A DNA stretch of 10,603 nucleotides from Melioribacteraceae bacterium (GCA_027858595.1 JAQICK010000252.1:1-10603), one strand, 5' to 3'; positions 1 to 7,522 are shown, counted from the first letter of the stretch. Notes: generated from the letters alone by a model not told the origin. Translations and numbers: made by a program.

Positions 1-632
1 TGATTCTTTTTACTGGAGATTTGGTTAATAATCTTGCAACGGAAGCCACGCCTTTTAGACAAACTCTTTCAAAACTTAAAGCTAAATATGGAATGTATTC
101 AATTCTTGGTAATCACGATTATGGCGAATATGTTCGGTGGGATTCTCCAGAAGAAAAAAGAGAGAATATAGATAATATTATAAAATTGCAAGAACGTGTT
201 GGGTTCAAGATGATGCTGAATGAATCAACTAAGATTAATATTGGCGATTCATTTATTACACTAATTGGAATTGAAAATTGGGGACTTCCTCCTTTTCCTC
301 AATATGGCGATTTGAACAAAGCTCTTGAGAATACTGATGATACTTCGTTTAAAATTCTTATGTCTCACGACCCAACTCACTGGGATGCACAAGTTGTTGG
401 AAACACTAATCTCGATTTAACTTTATCGGGTCATACACATGGTGCACAAGTTGGGATTGAAATCCCCGGATGGAGATGGTCACCAGTTAACTTGCGTTAC
501 AAACAATGGGGTGGAATTTACAAGAATAAAAAACAAGTTCTAAACGTTAATACTGGAATTGGTTTCATTGGGTTTCCTGGACGAATAGGAATGCCACCAG
601 AAGTTGGGTTAATTACTTTGCGCAAGTCGTGA
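1..632 (+). CDS. Calcineurin-like metallophosphoesterase, 5'-truncated by window edge
   Basis: This is the C-terminal part of a metal-dependent phosphoesterase; about 209 codons are visible. The frame is open to the left edge (first full codon at base 3) and starts with ILFTGDLVNN, so the gene begins upstream. A TTG at 21 lies just after the metal-binding GD motif (bases 15-20) and cannot be the true start. Dimetal motifs appear in the family order: GD(L) at 15-20, GNHD at 108-119, SHDP with its metal-ligand His near 363-374, and SGHTHG at 426-443. The first block (DxH) must lie outside the window. The family hydrolyses phosphomonoesters or phosphodiesters with two metal ions. Relatives such as YkuE/YaeI-type proteins often have N-terminal membrane segments and may act on lipid or cell-envelope substrates, but that part is missing here, so substrate and location are unknown. 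The stop is TGA at 630-632. The next gene is convergent, with a 31 bp gap. Confidence 0.9.
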   Translation, partial: ILFTGDLVNNLATEATPFRQTLSKLKAKYGMYSILGNHDYGEYVRWDSPEEKRENIDNIIKLQERVGFKMMLNESTKINIGDSFITLIGIENWGLPPFPQYGDLNKALENTDDTSFKILMSHDPTHWDAQVVGNTNLDLTLSGHTHGAQVGIEIPGWRWSPVNLRYKQWGGIYKNKKQVLNVNTGIGFIGFPGRIGMPPEVGLITLRKS

Positions 633-663
633 GTCGATAAAAGTAAGTGCAGTATTTCATTTT

Positions 664-954
664 CTAATGTTTAGCAATTTTTGTTCGTTTAATAATTACT
701 TTTTCCCAAACATTTCCAGTTATATAAGGTTCTGAATTCAACCATTCAGATTGAATAGCTTCCTCAGAGGGAAAATCGCAAAACATTATTGAACCATTCA
801 TGTTTTCATTTTCGTCCAATAATGCAGATGCAAAAATAAGTTTTTTATCATCAAACATTTTTTTCGCATTTGCTAAATGAGCTTCTCTAACTGTCATTCT
901 TCTTTTTGAAGCATCTACATCTTTTCCGTCATATCCAATTACAACAAATTCCAT
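664..954 (-). CDS. YciI family protein (YCII-related domain), 96 aa
   Basis: This small single-domain protein has the normal length of the YciI family, a ferredoxin-like fold with uncertain biochemistry. Recognisable features are the N-terminal strand MEFVVIGYDGKD, the RxxVREAHL helix with the conserved His (His26), the ASALLDE segment with Asp47 (the His and Asp form the proposed active site of the family), the FDFPS-like segment CDFPSEEA, and the ending EPYITGNVWEKVII. The ATG start at 952-954 is supported by a GGAG ribosome site at 960-963, five bases upstream on this strand. Family members are linked to small-molecule chemistry, including some dehalogenase-like cases, but no substrate can be assigned. 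The gene stands alone: it converges with the phosphoesterase gene on its left and diverges from the J-domain gene on its right. No terminator hairpin was seen in the 31 bp convergent gap. Confidence 0.9.
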   Translation of the reverse strand: MEFVVIGYDGKDVDASKRRMTVREAHLANAKKMFDDKKLIFASALLDENENMNGSIMFCDFPSEEAIQSEWLNSEPYITGNVWEKVIIKRTKIAKH

Positions 955-983
955 TTTTACTCCATGTATGTTTTTACAAAAAC

Positions 984-1014
984 TAAAAATAATGTAATTT
1001 ATTATTCAATCAAA
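984..1014 (-). promoter_or_regulatory. Possible Bacteroidota-type promoter for the YciI gene
   Basis: Read on the minus strand, TTTG (1014-1011) is followed after 19 bases by TATTTTTA (991-984). This is one mismatch from the TTTG-N19-TAnnTTTG pattern known for the primary sigma factor of Bacteroidota. It lies 30-60 bases upstream of the YciI start. The region is so AT-rich that a chance match is quite possible, and it is not certain that this organism uses the Bacteroidota pattern. Confidence 0.25.
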
Positions 1015-1056
1015 TTTGCAATTACAAAAAAGTATCACTCAATTTCCAACAAAATA

Positions 1057-1087
1057 TTTGTTCTTAAGCTCTCGCATCCCTAAATTG
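1057..1087 (+). promoter_or_regulatory. Possible promoter for the J-domain gene
   Basis: TTTG at 1057-1060 is followed after 20 bases by TAAATTG at 1081-1087, resembling the Bacteroidota TTTG/TAnnTTTG arrangement with one base missing in the second box. It lies 37-67 bases upstream of the TTG start at 1124. A TATAAT at 1092-1097 is an alternative -10 box but has no convincing -35 at 16-18 bases. Both are weak calls in AT-rich DNA. Confidence 0.2.
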
Positions 1088-1123
1088 TGAATATAATATC
1101 CTGATATAAGTGAGAAGATAAAA

Positions 1124-2140
1124 TTGAGTAACATTTCTGGTTTAAGAGGCACAGCCGATTATTTATTTGAGCAGAATAAAACATCTGAAGCATCCCTAAT
1201 TTATAATGAAATTTATAGACAAATATGGAACGCTATTGGAAATATCCATGAGGGATTAAATGATTTTTCCAAAAAATATTTACCAAAAAAGGTGATGACA
1301 AGTATAGAGTTCAGAAACAATTATACTTATAGTGTTGCCACTACAGTGTTTTACCAATGGTTCAGATTAGATAGCGATCAGGTTCTAAACGAATTTATTT
1401 TCGCATTAAGTGGACATCTAAAATGTGTCAGTTATTCAAAAAATGTAATTAACACTATTTCCAAAGAAGATACACTAAACGAATTTCTTCTGTTATATAC
1501 ACTCGTTAATTATAGCACGGACGAAAGTTGGATAGACCAAATACTCAAATATATTCCTCCCAAGTACGATCAAACTCAAATAGACAAGGCTCGTCCAAAT
1601 TTATTACAAGTTCATACTCAAAAAAGATTAGTAAAAATGTCATCGCAAGTTGTAAATACAGAGTGGAATCACCTTAATTATTTATTAGTAGATTATCTAA
1701 TTAATATGGGTGACAAAAATAGTGGGTTTTACAACGGAATATTAAAATCTGTAGGCAAGCGTCCATCTAACTCTTCAAATAATCATAAAACCACTGAGCA
1801 ATACGAAAGAAGAGAAAAGAAAGAAAGTTATGAAAAAAATAATGGCTACGAAAAATATGAACGCTACGAGAAGTTTGAAAAATATACTTCATCGAGCAAT
1901 AAAAAGTTTGACTATAAAACAGCATCCGATTCGCAAAAGTCAAAATATTATGGGACAATTTTGGAGCTTTCTGGAAATATTAAAAAATCTGAAATTAGGA
2001 AAAAATACTTAAAATTAGTTGGGCAATATCATCCCGATAAAGTTGAAAGTCTGGGTAAAGATTTAAGAAGCATGGCTGATGAACGAACAAAAGAAATAAA
2101 TGAAGCTTACGAATGGATTAAGAATAAGCACAATTTATAA
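1124..2140 (+). CDS. J-domain (DnaJ-like) protein with unknown N-terminal region, 338 aa
   Basis: Residues about 275-336 form a C-terminal J domain: YYGTILELSG, a basic helix (IRKKYLKLVGQY), the diagnostic HPD at residues 303-305 (bases 2030-2038), then KEINEAYEWIK. J domains stimulate the ATPase of Hsp70 (DnaK). The C-terminal placement and the long loop after HPDK recall DjlA-type proteins rather than DnaJ; there are no G/F-rich or zinc-finger regions. Residues 1-210 are mostly helical-looking and I do not recognise them; the first 35 residues could be a TPR-like helix pair. Between them lies a polar linker with Tyr-Glu-Lys repeats (residues 227-254). No signal peptide or membrane segment is seen, so it is probably cytoplasmic. 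The start is TTG at 1124, with a weak GAGAAG upstream; the first in-frame ATG comes only at residue 58 and would remove a large part of the protein. The client and partner are unknown. The J-domain call is strong; the overall role is open. Confidence 0.85.
   Translation: MSNISGLRGTADYLFEQNKTSEASLIYNEIYRQIWNAIGNIHEGLNDFSKKYLPKKVMTSIEFRNNYTYSVATTVFYQWFRLDSDQVLNEFIFALSGHLKCVSYSKNVINTISKEDTLNEFLLLYTLVNYSTDESWIDQILKYIPPKYDQTQIDKARPNLLQVHTQKRLVKMSSQVVNTEWNHLNYLLVDYLINMGDKNSGFYNGILKSVGKRPSNSSNNHKTTEQYERREKKESYEKNNGYEKYERYEKFEKYTSSSNKKFDYKTASDSQKSKYYGTILELSGNIKKSEIRKKYLKLVGQYHPDKVESLGKDLRSMADERTKEINEAYEWIKNKHNL
1802..1885 (+). repeat. Tyr-Glu-Lys-rich repeat linker inside the J-domain gene
   Basis: About 28 codons encode repeated YE(K/R) units, including YEKYERYEKFEKY. 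The DNA shows matching imperfect repeats of tacgaaaaatatgaa type. The segment separates the unknown N-terminal region from the J domain and is probably a flexible or charged-helical linker. Such tandem short units can change copy number between strains. Confidence 0.7.
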
Positions 2141-2376
2141 GCAACTATAATAGGTTGTTTGATCTGCCCCCACAAAAACGTTCCTCTTATTCTATCACCC
2201 ATTTACTTTCAATTACAAAATCTTTATTTTTTTTTGCTTTCTCAACTTCTCTAAAGATCAGTAAAACTAGGGAGTTGCTTCCTCTCTTTAATCAATTATT
2301 TTTTAAAATTCGTTCCAAATTTTATTACTATCTTTCCAACCAATATTTATCTTTTACAAATTACTATGGAATAAAA

Positions 2377-3720
2377 ATGCGTGAAATTGCTGAAAAAGAG
2401 AGTTGGAAATTCCCTAAGGATTTTTGGCTTGCTAATTTTATGGAACTCTGCGAGCGTGCTGCGTACTACGGTTTCTTTATTGTATTAACCCTTTATATGA
2501 CAGATATTGTTGGTTTTACTGACATTGAGACTGGGATTATTGTCGGTATTTTTTATGGATTACTTTACTTATTTCCTACATTTGTTGGTGCCTATGGTGA
2601 TAAAATAGGATTCCGAAAGGGATTACTACTAGCATTCAGTCTATTAACTGTCGGTTATTTCTTCCTTGGCGTCTATACTACAAAACTTCCAGTAATATTT
2701 TTCTTGTTTGTTTTATTGGTTGGAGCATCGTTTATTAAGCCATTGATTACTGGAACAGTAGCCAAAACTACTAATGAAAAAAATCGTGCTAGAGGATTTT
2801 CACTATTTTATTGGATAGTAAACATTGGAGCTTTTAGTGGAAAAACATTTGTTCCTTTTATCCGTCAAGGTTTAGGCTTAGAATATGTAAACTTTTTCTC
2901 TGCCGGAATGGCATTTGTGGCACTTCTTTTTACATTCTTCTTTTTTGATGAACCAGACGAAAAATCTGGAAGCAAATCAATACAAGATACTTTACGAGCT
3001 TTGAAAGGAATACTTGATAAACCACGCTTATGGATTCTTACATTAATTGTTGCTGGGTTTTGGATTATTCAAAGCCAACTTTATGCAACAATGCCAAAAT
3101 ATGTGATTCGTCTTTTAGATGAAGGAGCAAAACCAGAATGGCTTGCCAATGTAAACCCAGGAATTGTTGTTTTATTTGTTGTTGTAATAACTCAACTTAT
3201 GAAGAAACAAAAAGCTGTTACTTCTATGTTGTTTGGAATGATGCTTATGCCCATCTCTGCACTCGCAATGGCTATGAGTCAAGAGTTGGAAGCAATTACT
3301 GGACCGGCAGTTTCGTTTTTTGGAATGTTTGATTTACATCCACTAACGGTAATGATGATTGTAGGAATTGCAATTCAAGGTCTTGCGGAGTGCTTCATAT
3401 CTCCACGATTTTTGGAGTATTTCTCTTTTCAAGCTCCAAAAGGTGAAGAGGGTTTATATCTTGGATTTAGTCACATACATTCGTTCGTTTCAGCAATAGT
3501 TGGGTTTGGGCTTTCAGGGTTTTTGTTAACAAAATATTGTCCTGATCCTAATACACTTCCATTAGGAATATCAGAAATTGAGCGAGCCTCCTATTATGCA
3601 AATGCACATTACATTTGGTATTATTTTGTTGCTATAGGATTAGTATCGGCAGTTTCACTTTTAATTTTTAAAGTTGTAACTGAAAGAATTGATAGAAAGA
3701 ATGAAGAAGCTTCTGTATAG
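2377..3720 (+). CDS. POT/PTR2-type major facilitator transporter, 447 aa
   Basis: This polytopic inner-membrane transporter belongs to the major facilitator superfamily and most resembles proton-coupled oligopeptide transporters. Near the N-terminus, E23-x-x-E-R-x-x-Y-Y-G32 matches the POT signature ExxERFxYYG, with Ala replacing Phe. The loop GAYGDKIGFRK (71-81) is MFS motif A. The segment around FIKPLITGTVAK (118-129) and FSLFYWIVNIGAF (140-152) matches the second PTR2 signature, usually FxxFYxxINxG. Many hydrophobic helices follow, up to about residue 440. I place the start at ATG 2377, preceded by GGA six bases upstream, because the signature then falls at the normal distance from the N-terminus. 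The frame stays open upstream to a TTG at 2155, but those 74 codons look non-coding (pyrimidine-rich). Di- or tripeptide/H+ symport is the likely activity, though the Phe-to-Ala change and lack of data leave substrate open. It is followed by a strong hairpin at 3726-3762. Confidence 0.87.
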   Translation: MREIAEKESWKFPKDFWLANFMELCERAAYYGFFIVLTLYMTDIVGFTDIETGIIVGIFYGLLYLFPTFVGAYGDKIGFRKGLLLAFSLLTVGYFFLGVYTTKLPVIFFLFVLLVGASFIKPLITGTVAKTTNEKNRARGFSLFYWIVNIGAFSGKTFVPFIRQGLGLEYVNFFSAGMAFVALLFTFFFFDEPDEKSGSKSIQDTLRALKGILDKPRLWILTLIVAGFWIIQSQLYATMPKYVIRLLDEGAKPEWLANVNPGIVVLFVVVITQLMKKQKAVTSMLFGMMLMPISALAMAMSQELEAITGPAVSFFGMFDLHPLTVMMIVGIAIQGLAECFISPRFLEYFSFQAPKGEEGLYLGFSHIHSFVSAIVGFGLSGFLLTKYCPDPNTLPLGISEIERASYYANAHYIWYYFVAIGLVSAVSLLIFKVVTERIDRKNEEASV

Positions 3721-3725
3721 ATAAT

Positions 3726-3762
3726 TTTAACTAGCCCACACTTTATGCGTGGGCTAGTTAAA
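3726..3762. terminator. Perfect 14 bp hairpin between convergent genes, probable bidirectional terminator
   Basis: TTTAACTAGCCCAC (3726-3739) and GTGGGCTAGTTAAA (3749-3762) are perfect inverted repeats around a 9-base loop. The hairpin starts 6 bases after the transporter stop and lies about 80 bases beyond the stop of the convergent peptidase gene. The A/T-rich ends of the stem could supply a short U-run in either direction, but no long T-tract follows on either strand, so termination strength is uncertain. Confidence 0.7.
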
Positions 3763-3842
3763 TCTTAATAAGCTGCATCTTTGCTATGTATTACCTCACA
3801 AACCTGCCAAATCTGTAGCTTTATAGTTACTTATCCAACTTC

Positions 3843-6647
3843 TTATTTTTTTATTAAAATTGGTAATTTCACAATCTCTTTTTCATCATTAATAGAGTTA
3901 AAATATAATTTTCCATAATAGTTTGTTCCTTCTGGAATTTTATATTCTGGCAACTTATATTTTAACGAAAGAGTTTTTTTCAATGACGGATAAAGAGTAA
4001 CTCTTTTTGAACCAGCATCAGTAAGCTTAATCTCTTTCTTCTCTTTCAATAAAGTTGTTTCAACAATTTTTACATCTATTTGTCCAACTCCACAAGAGTA
4101 TGCAGGAATTAGGCGAAGAATCAAATTTGTAGAATCTTCTTTAAATGAATTATACATTGAGATAGAACCGTTGCTATACGAGAGACCATCACCACTTAAA
4201 CTCTTTCCATCTTCATCATAAATTACAAATGCAAAATCTGTTACTTTATTAAAGTCAGTTTTTGAAATTTCTAATTGGAAGTATTTAGCTTTTTCACCTT
4301 TCTTTAAAGTAAAGTTGTAATCATAAGTTTCAACGCTATCCATAAATATTGAAAAGTCTTTTTGATATCCAAGAATATCACCACTCATTTTATACGCTTC
4401 AACTTTATTTAAATAATTTACAACTTCTATTGTATTCTCTTTTGGGCATATTGGGTCAGTATCCAATCTTGTCATTCCCTTAAACTCAACAGTTAGATCG
4501 TATGTTGATTTTTGTTTTGCAGTGAATTGCCCTAATATTACTAATTCATATATACCCGGTTCAAGATTATGATAAAATTTTTCACTTACTTCATCTGTGA
4601 GTCCCGATGCAAGATAGTTGGACATCACATTTTCGCCTTCCGGATTATGAAGATACATACGCAAGTTTGTGTAGGAATCATTTTCAGAATTTAATTTTAA
4701 GCGTAATGAATTTGCACCTGCTGGAACTTCAAGAAAATATCTTTTGTGCATTCCCTGACTAATAACCTCTGCTTTCCAAGTTTTGGAATATCTGTTTGTT
4801 GCATTAAATTCATAGGGAACAATTACTGTTGCCATCATTTCAAATTCTGGAATGCGTGTGTTGTTTCTACACCCTAAAATTACTCCATTATACATTCCAG
4901 GTTTTGTCATTTTTGATTTATCCAATCGGTAAGAAACAGTTGCAGAATTACTATTTCTAATTCGTGTTTGTTTTGTCATTGGAACTAACCAATCGCTATC
5001 ACTTTTTATATTATACAAACGATAGAATTTTTTCTGGTCAATAAGATTATCTCTCGTTACTTTGAATGAAAAATTTTCATCTCCTTTTAAATAAGCACCA
5101 TTTCTAATATACAGGCTTGGAGCTTTTCCTTTAGGCATATTTGGAGCAAATGCTGAAATAGTATAAGTTTCAAAATTCTTAAGTTCACCATTGTTTATAT
5201 ATTTTTTAAGTAAGTCAAATGCTCTCATTGCATTTATCATACCGGTGCCTTGATCAATTCTATCATATCCTTCCATCGGAACAGCACTTTCGCGTAAAAC
5301 TTTATATAAAAATTTTGATGGAATTTTAACATCAGGAAATTCAGTTTTTGCTGCACTAAGAACTAGAGACATCACGCCAGCAGAATAAGGAGATGCCATA
5401 CTTGTTCCCCAAAATCTATCGACCGGCATAAAATTAGGGACTGTTGAAGTTGCAGCACCAGGAGCTACAACATCAGGTTTTGCAACTTCTCCACCACGCG
5501 ATGAAAAATGTAGAATTATATCTTTGTCCAAAACGGTTCCATATAAATCATTTCCAACATCTTGAGCAAGCACAGCCCCAGAAGAGAAAATTGCATCTGT
5601 TGCAGCTGGCAATCCAGTAGTAGAAATGCCGGGACCATTATTTCCATTAGATGTTGCTATGTATAGGTATGGATTTTCTTTTACTAATTTTTCTAAGAAT
5701 TTCTCCATATCTGAGTGACCTTCAATCTCAGATCCAATTCCGAAACTCATATTAATTATGCAAAGTTCTTTTCTCTCCTTGGAAATTTTATCAGCATAGA
5801 GATAAGCTTTTTTCATGCTTTCAGTTACTGTTGCACCACCAGTAAGATTATTGTTTCCCAATTTGAAACCCATTAAGTAAGCTCCCGGAGCAACTCCGTT
5901 TAGAGCAGTTTCTCCTATGCTGTTTCCGCAAGCAATACCAGCACAATGTGTTCCGTGACTTCCATCATCAAAAAAGAAAGTTGCTTTATTAAGCTCTGGA
6001 AAAATATTCAAGGCAATTGTAAAGAAAGCAAGTTCATCTTCCCCCTCTAAATCAACGGTTTGATGCTTCTCTTTGTAATTTCTTATTGGAGTCTCATCAG
6101 ATAGATCTCCATCAGCATCAGTATCAACAAATGTTACCCAATACGATGTGCTATCTTCTTCAACTTTGAAAACAACAAAATAAAATTTATCATCCTCTTT
6201 TCCATTACTATTTATATCCTTAACTCTAGAGCCTGAGTTTAACCACAATTTCTCTTCTAAAACTCCGATGAAATATTTTTCATCACTAGCTTTGAGTGAG
6301 AGTTTATCCGCACCAGAAATTTTGTAATTCATATCTTCATTCATAAAAAATAGAGTATCATCATCCTCTTCAATTTCTGCCTCAAAGAATTTAACATCGC
6401 CTTGACCAGTAAAATCTTGCACATCTAAAACCTTATCTTCGCCAGTGCTTGTTTTTGTAAGTCCATCAACACCAATATCAATACCAGTATCAAGTATCAT
6501 AACAATTGTGCCACGTCCATCATACTCTGGATATTTATCTAAAAATTCTTGAACTCCAGTATTCTTAATAGAAATAAATGATTGAACAGAATCCTGTGCC
6601 ATAATTGATGTAAACAATAGCACCATAAATAAAATAACTTTCTTCAT
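3843..6647 (-). CDS. Exported subtilase (peptidase S8) of tripeptidyl-peptidase II type, 934 aa
   Basis: This is a serine peptidase with a Sec signal peptide (MKK, a hydrophobic core, likely cleavage after SIMA at residue 17). The subtilisin catalytic set is complete: Asp53 in LDTGID, His231 in DGSHGTHCAG, oxyanion Asn336 in SNGNNGPG, and Ser416 in GTSMASP. Three features point to the tripeptidyl-peptidase II branch: the N-terminal FLDKYPEYDGRGTIVMILDTGID; the long insert of about 178 residues between Asp and His, which contains DTDADGDLSDETPIRNYKE, close to the matching TPP II segment; and NNGPGISTTG. TPP II proteins remove tripeptides from N-termini. The region after about residue 490 is beta-rich, with a jelly-roll-like part around 640-730. 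At 934 residues it is shorter than animal TPP II (about 1,250). No T9SS tail is present, so it is probably periplasmic or released by another route. ATG 6647 has an AGG-type site upstream. It lies 20 bp after the membrane-protein gene, probably in one operon. Confidence 0.92.
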   Translation of the reverse strand: MKKVILFMVLLFTSIMAQDSVQSFISIKNTGVQEFLDKYPEYDGRGTIVMILDTGIDIGVDGLTKTSTGEDKVLDVQDFTGQGDVKFFEAEIEEDDDTLFFMNEDMNYKISGADKLSLKASDEKYFIGVLEEKLWLNSGSRVKDINSNGKEDDKFYFVVFKVEEDSTSYWVTFVDTDADGDLSDETPIRNYKEKHQTVDLEGEDELAFFTIALNIFPELNKATFFFDDGSHGTHCAGIACGNSIGETALNGVAPGAYLMGFKLGNNNLTGGATVTESMKKAYLYADKISKERKELCIINMSFGIGSEIEGHSDMEKFLEKLVKENPYLYIATSNGNNGPGISTTGLPAATDAIFSSGAVLAQDVGNDLYGTVLDKDIILHFSSRGGEVAKPDVVAPGAATSTVPNFMPVDRFWGTSMASPYSAGVMSLVLSAAKTEFPDVKIPSKFLYKVLRESAVPMEGYDRIDQGTGMINAMRAFDLLKKYINNGELKNFETYTISAFAPNMPKGKAPSLYIRNGAYLKGDENFSFKVTRDNLIDQKKFYRLYNIKSDSDWLVPMTKQTRIRNSNSATVSYRLDKSKMTKPGMYNGVILGCRNNTRIPEFEMMATVIVPYEFNATNRYSKTWKAEVISQGMHKRYFLEVPAGANSLRLKLNSENDSYTNLRMYLHNPEGENVMSNYLASGLTDEVSEKFYHNLEPGIYELVILGQFTAKQKSTYDLTVEFKGMTRLDTDPICPKENTIEVVNYLNKVEAYKMSGDILGYQKDFSIFMDSVETYDYNFTLKKGEKAKYFQLEISKTDFNKVTDFAFVIYDEDGKSLSGDGLSYSNGSISMYNSFKEDSTNLILRLIPAYSCGVGQIDVKIVETTLLKEKKEIKLTDAGSKRVTLYPSLKKTLSLKYKLPEYKIPEGTNYYGKLYFNSINDEKEIVKLPILIKK

Positions 6648-6667
6648 TTTACTAACCTATATTTAAT

Positions 6668-7522
6668 TTAAATATCTTTTAATTCTTTATTAGTAGAATC
6701 TAATAATTCTTGTTGAGCTTTTTCTTTATCTAATTTTTTGTAATCTATTTCACTACCAAGTGTGCTATGAGGAATTAAATAAATTGCCATCATCAGTATT
6801 GATGCGGCAATTGCCCATCTTACTGGATGAGCAGATTTTTTATACATAAACAATGCTACAATCCATCCAATAAAAATTATTAGCGTTTTGTTATCCGTTA
6901 AGTCATGTCCGAAAGGAAATCCAGTCCACAAAGCTCCGAAAGCATATTGCTGAACTATGGGACCAAAGATAAGCCCGCCGATAAAGAGTGTTATTAAAGT
7001 CCAATAAGTTAGCGTAAATAACTTTGGCTCTTTTCTAAAAGCCTCAATTCCAGTTCTGACCGAAAGCAACATTGCAGAAAACATAAAAATTACATGTATA
7101 ATTAAAATTGTATCTGGTACAGAGCCTTTGTACCTAATAACAACAGTATTGTCTTTAGGAAGATTTATTTCATCCATACCGTTTGACAACTTTATATAGT
7201 ATTCTAATTTACCAGCGGGTGGTTGATTTGGTAAAAAAGCAATTAAACTATCGTTGCGAGATTGCATTTCAACTGTTGTCCAGGCATCATCAGATTTATA
7301 TCTTTTCCAAAAAAGAGTTGCAGAAATTGTTGTGTCTTTATCATGAATGCTCACAAGATGGTCAACGGTCCCACCTTGTGTTCTATAAAAATAGTAGTCA
7401 ACATCTGAGTTATTAAATTCTACAGTCCCTGAAGTTGGGTGAGTTGGACCAGTCATACGTTGATATATAGCGGATGATAGCGTTATAAATAGGGCTAAAA
7501 TCCAAAAAAAAAATGATTTCAT
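6668..7522 (-). CDS. Unrecognised membrane protein with extracytoplasmic beta domain, 284 aa
   Basis: I cannot assign this to a named family. It has an N-terminal hydrophobic segment (residues 3-19, signal peptide or anchor), then about 110 residues that look like an extracytoplasmic beta-sandwich (FYRTQGG, ATLFWKRYKSDDAW, then LPNQPPAGKLEYYIKL, a fibronectin/Ig-like strand pattern). Four probable membrane helices follow, at about 138-156, 168-190, 213-227 and 234-252, and a charged C-terminal tail. Possible conserved polar residues are His143 in the first of these helices and the GFPFGHDLTDNKT loop (201-213) between the second and third. The start is ATG at 7520-7522; the ribosome site is weak. 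The TPP II-like peptidase follows after 20 bp, so the two are probably co-transcribed. This suggests, but does not show, a link such as envelope anchoring, sensing or substrate handling. Upstream it diverges from the nuclease gene. Confidence 0.8.
   Translation of the reverse strand: MKSFFFWILALFITLSSAIYQRMTGPTHPTSGTVEFNNSDVDYYFYRTQGGTVDHLVSIHDKDTTISATLFWKRYKSDDAWTTVEMQSRNDSLIAFLPNQPPAGKLEYYIKLSNGMDEINLPKDNTVVIRYKGSVPDTILIIHVIFMFSAMLLSVRTGIEAFRKEPKLFTLTYWTLITLFIGGLIFGPIVQQYAFGALWTGFPFGHDLTDNKTLIIFIGWIVALFMYKKSAHPVRWAIAASILMMAIYLIPHSTLGSEIDYKKLDKEKAQQELLDSTNKELKDI

Noticed and set aside
1767..1958. 63-codon open frame on the minus strand inside the J-domain gene
   Set aside because: It lies opposite the YEK-repeat coding region; its Phe/His/Ser-rich residues are what the complement of Lys/Glu/Tyr codons gives. 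It has no recognisable motif.
1830..2012. 60-codon plus-strand open frame inside the J-domain gene
   Set aside because: It is out of frame with the clear J domain, Lys/Asn-rich by base composition, and resembles no protein family.
2146..2151. TATAAT as a promoter -10 box for the transporter
   Set aside because: There is no -35-like sequence at suitable spacing, and it lies more than 220 bases before the chosen start in AT-rich DNA.
2155..2376. N-terminal extension of the transporter from a TTG start
   Set aside because: It is not used in the annotation because the POT signature already lies at the usual distance from the ATG at 2377, and the extension has biased pyrimidine-rich composition. 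It is kept as a finding because it is stop-free.
3138..3332. 64-codon Cys-rich open frame inside the transporter gene
   Set aside because: It sits in another frame of well-supported membrane-helix coding sequence and has no supporting start context.
7183..7416. 77-codon plus-strand open frame
   Set aside because: It is antisense to the soluble domain of the membrane-protein gene, which has the stronger coding signal and operon context.
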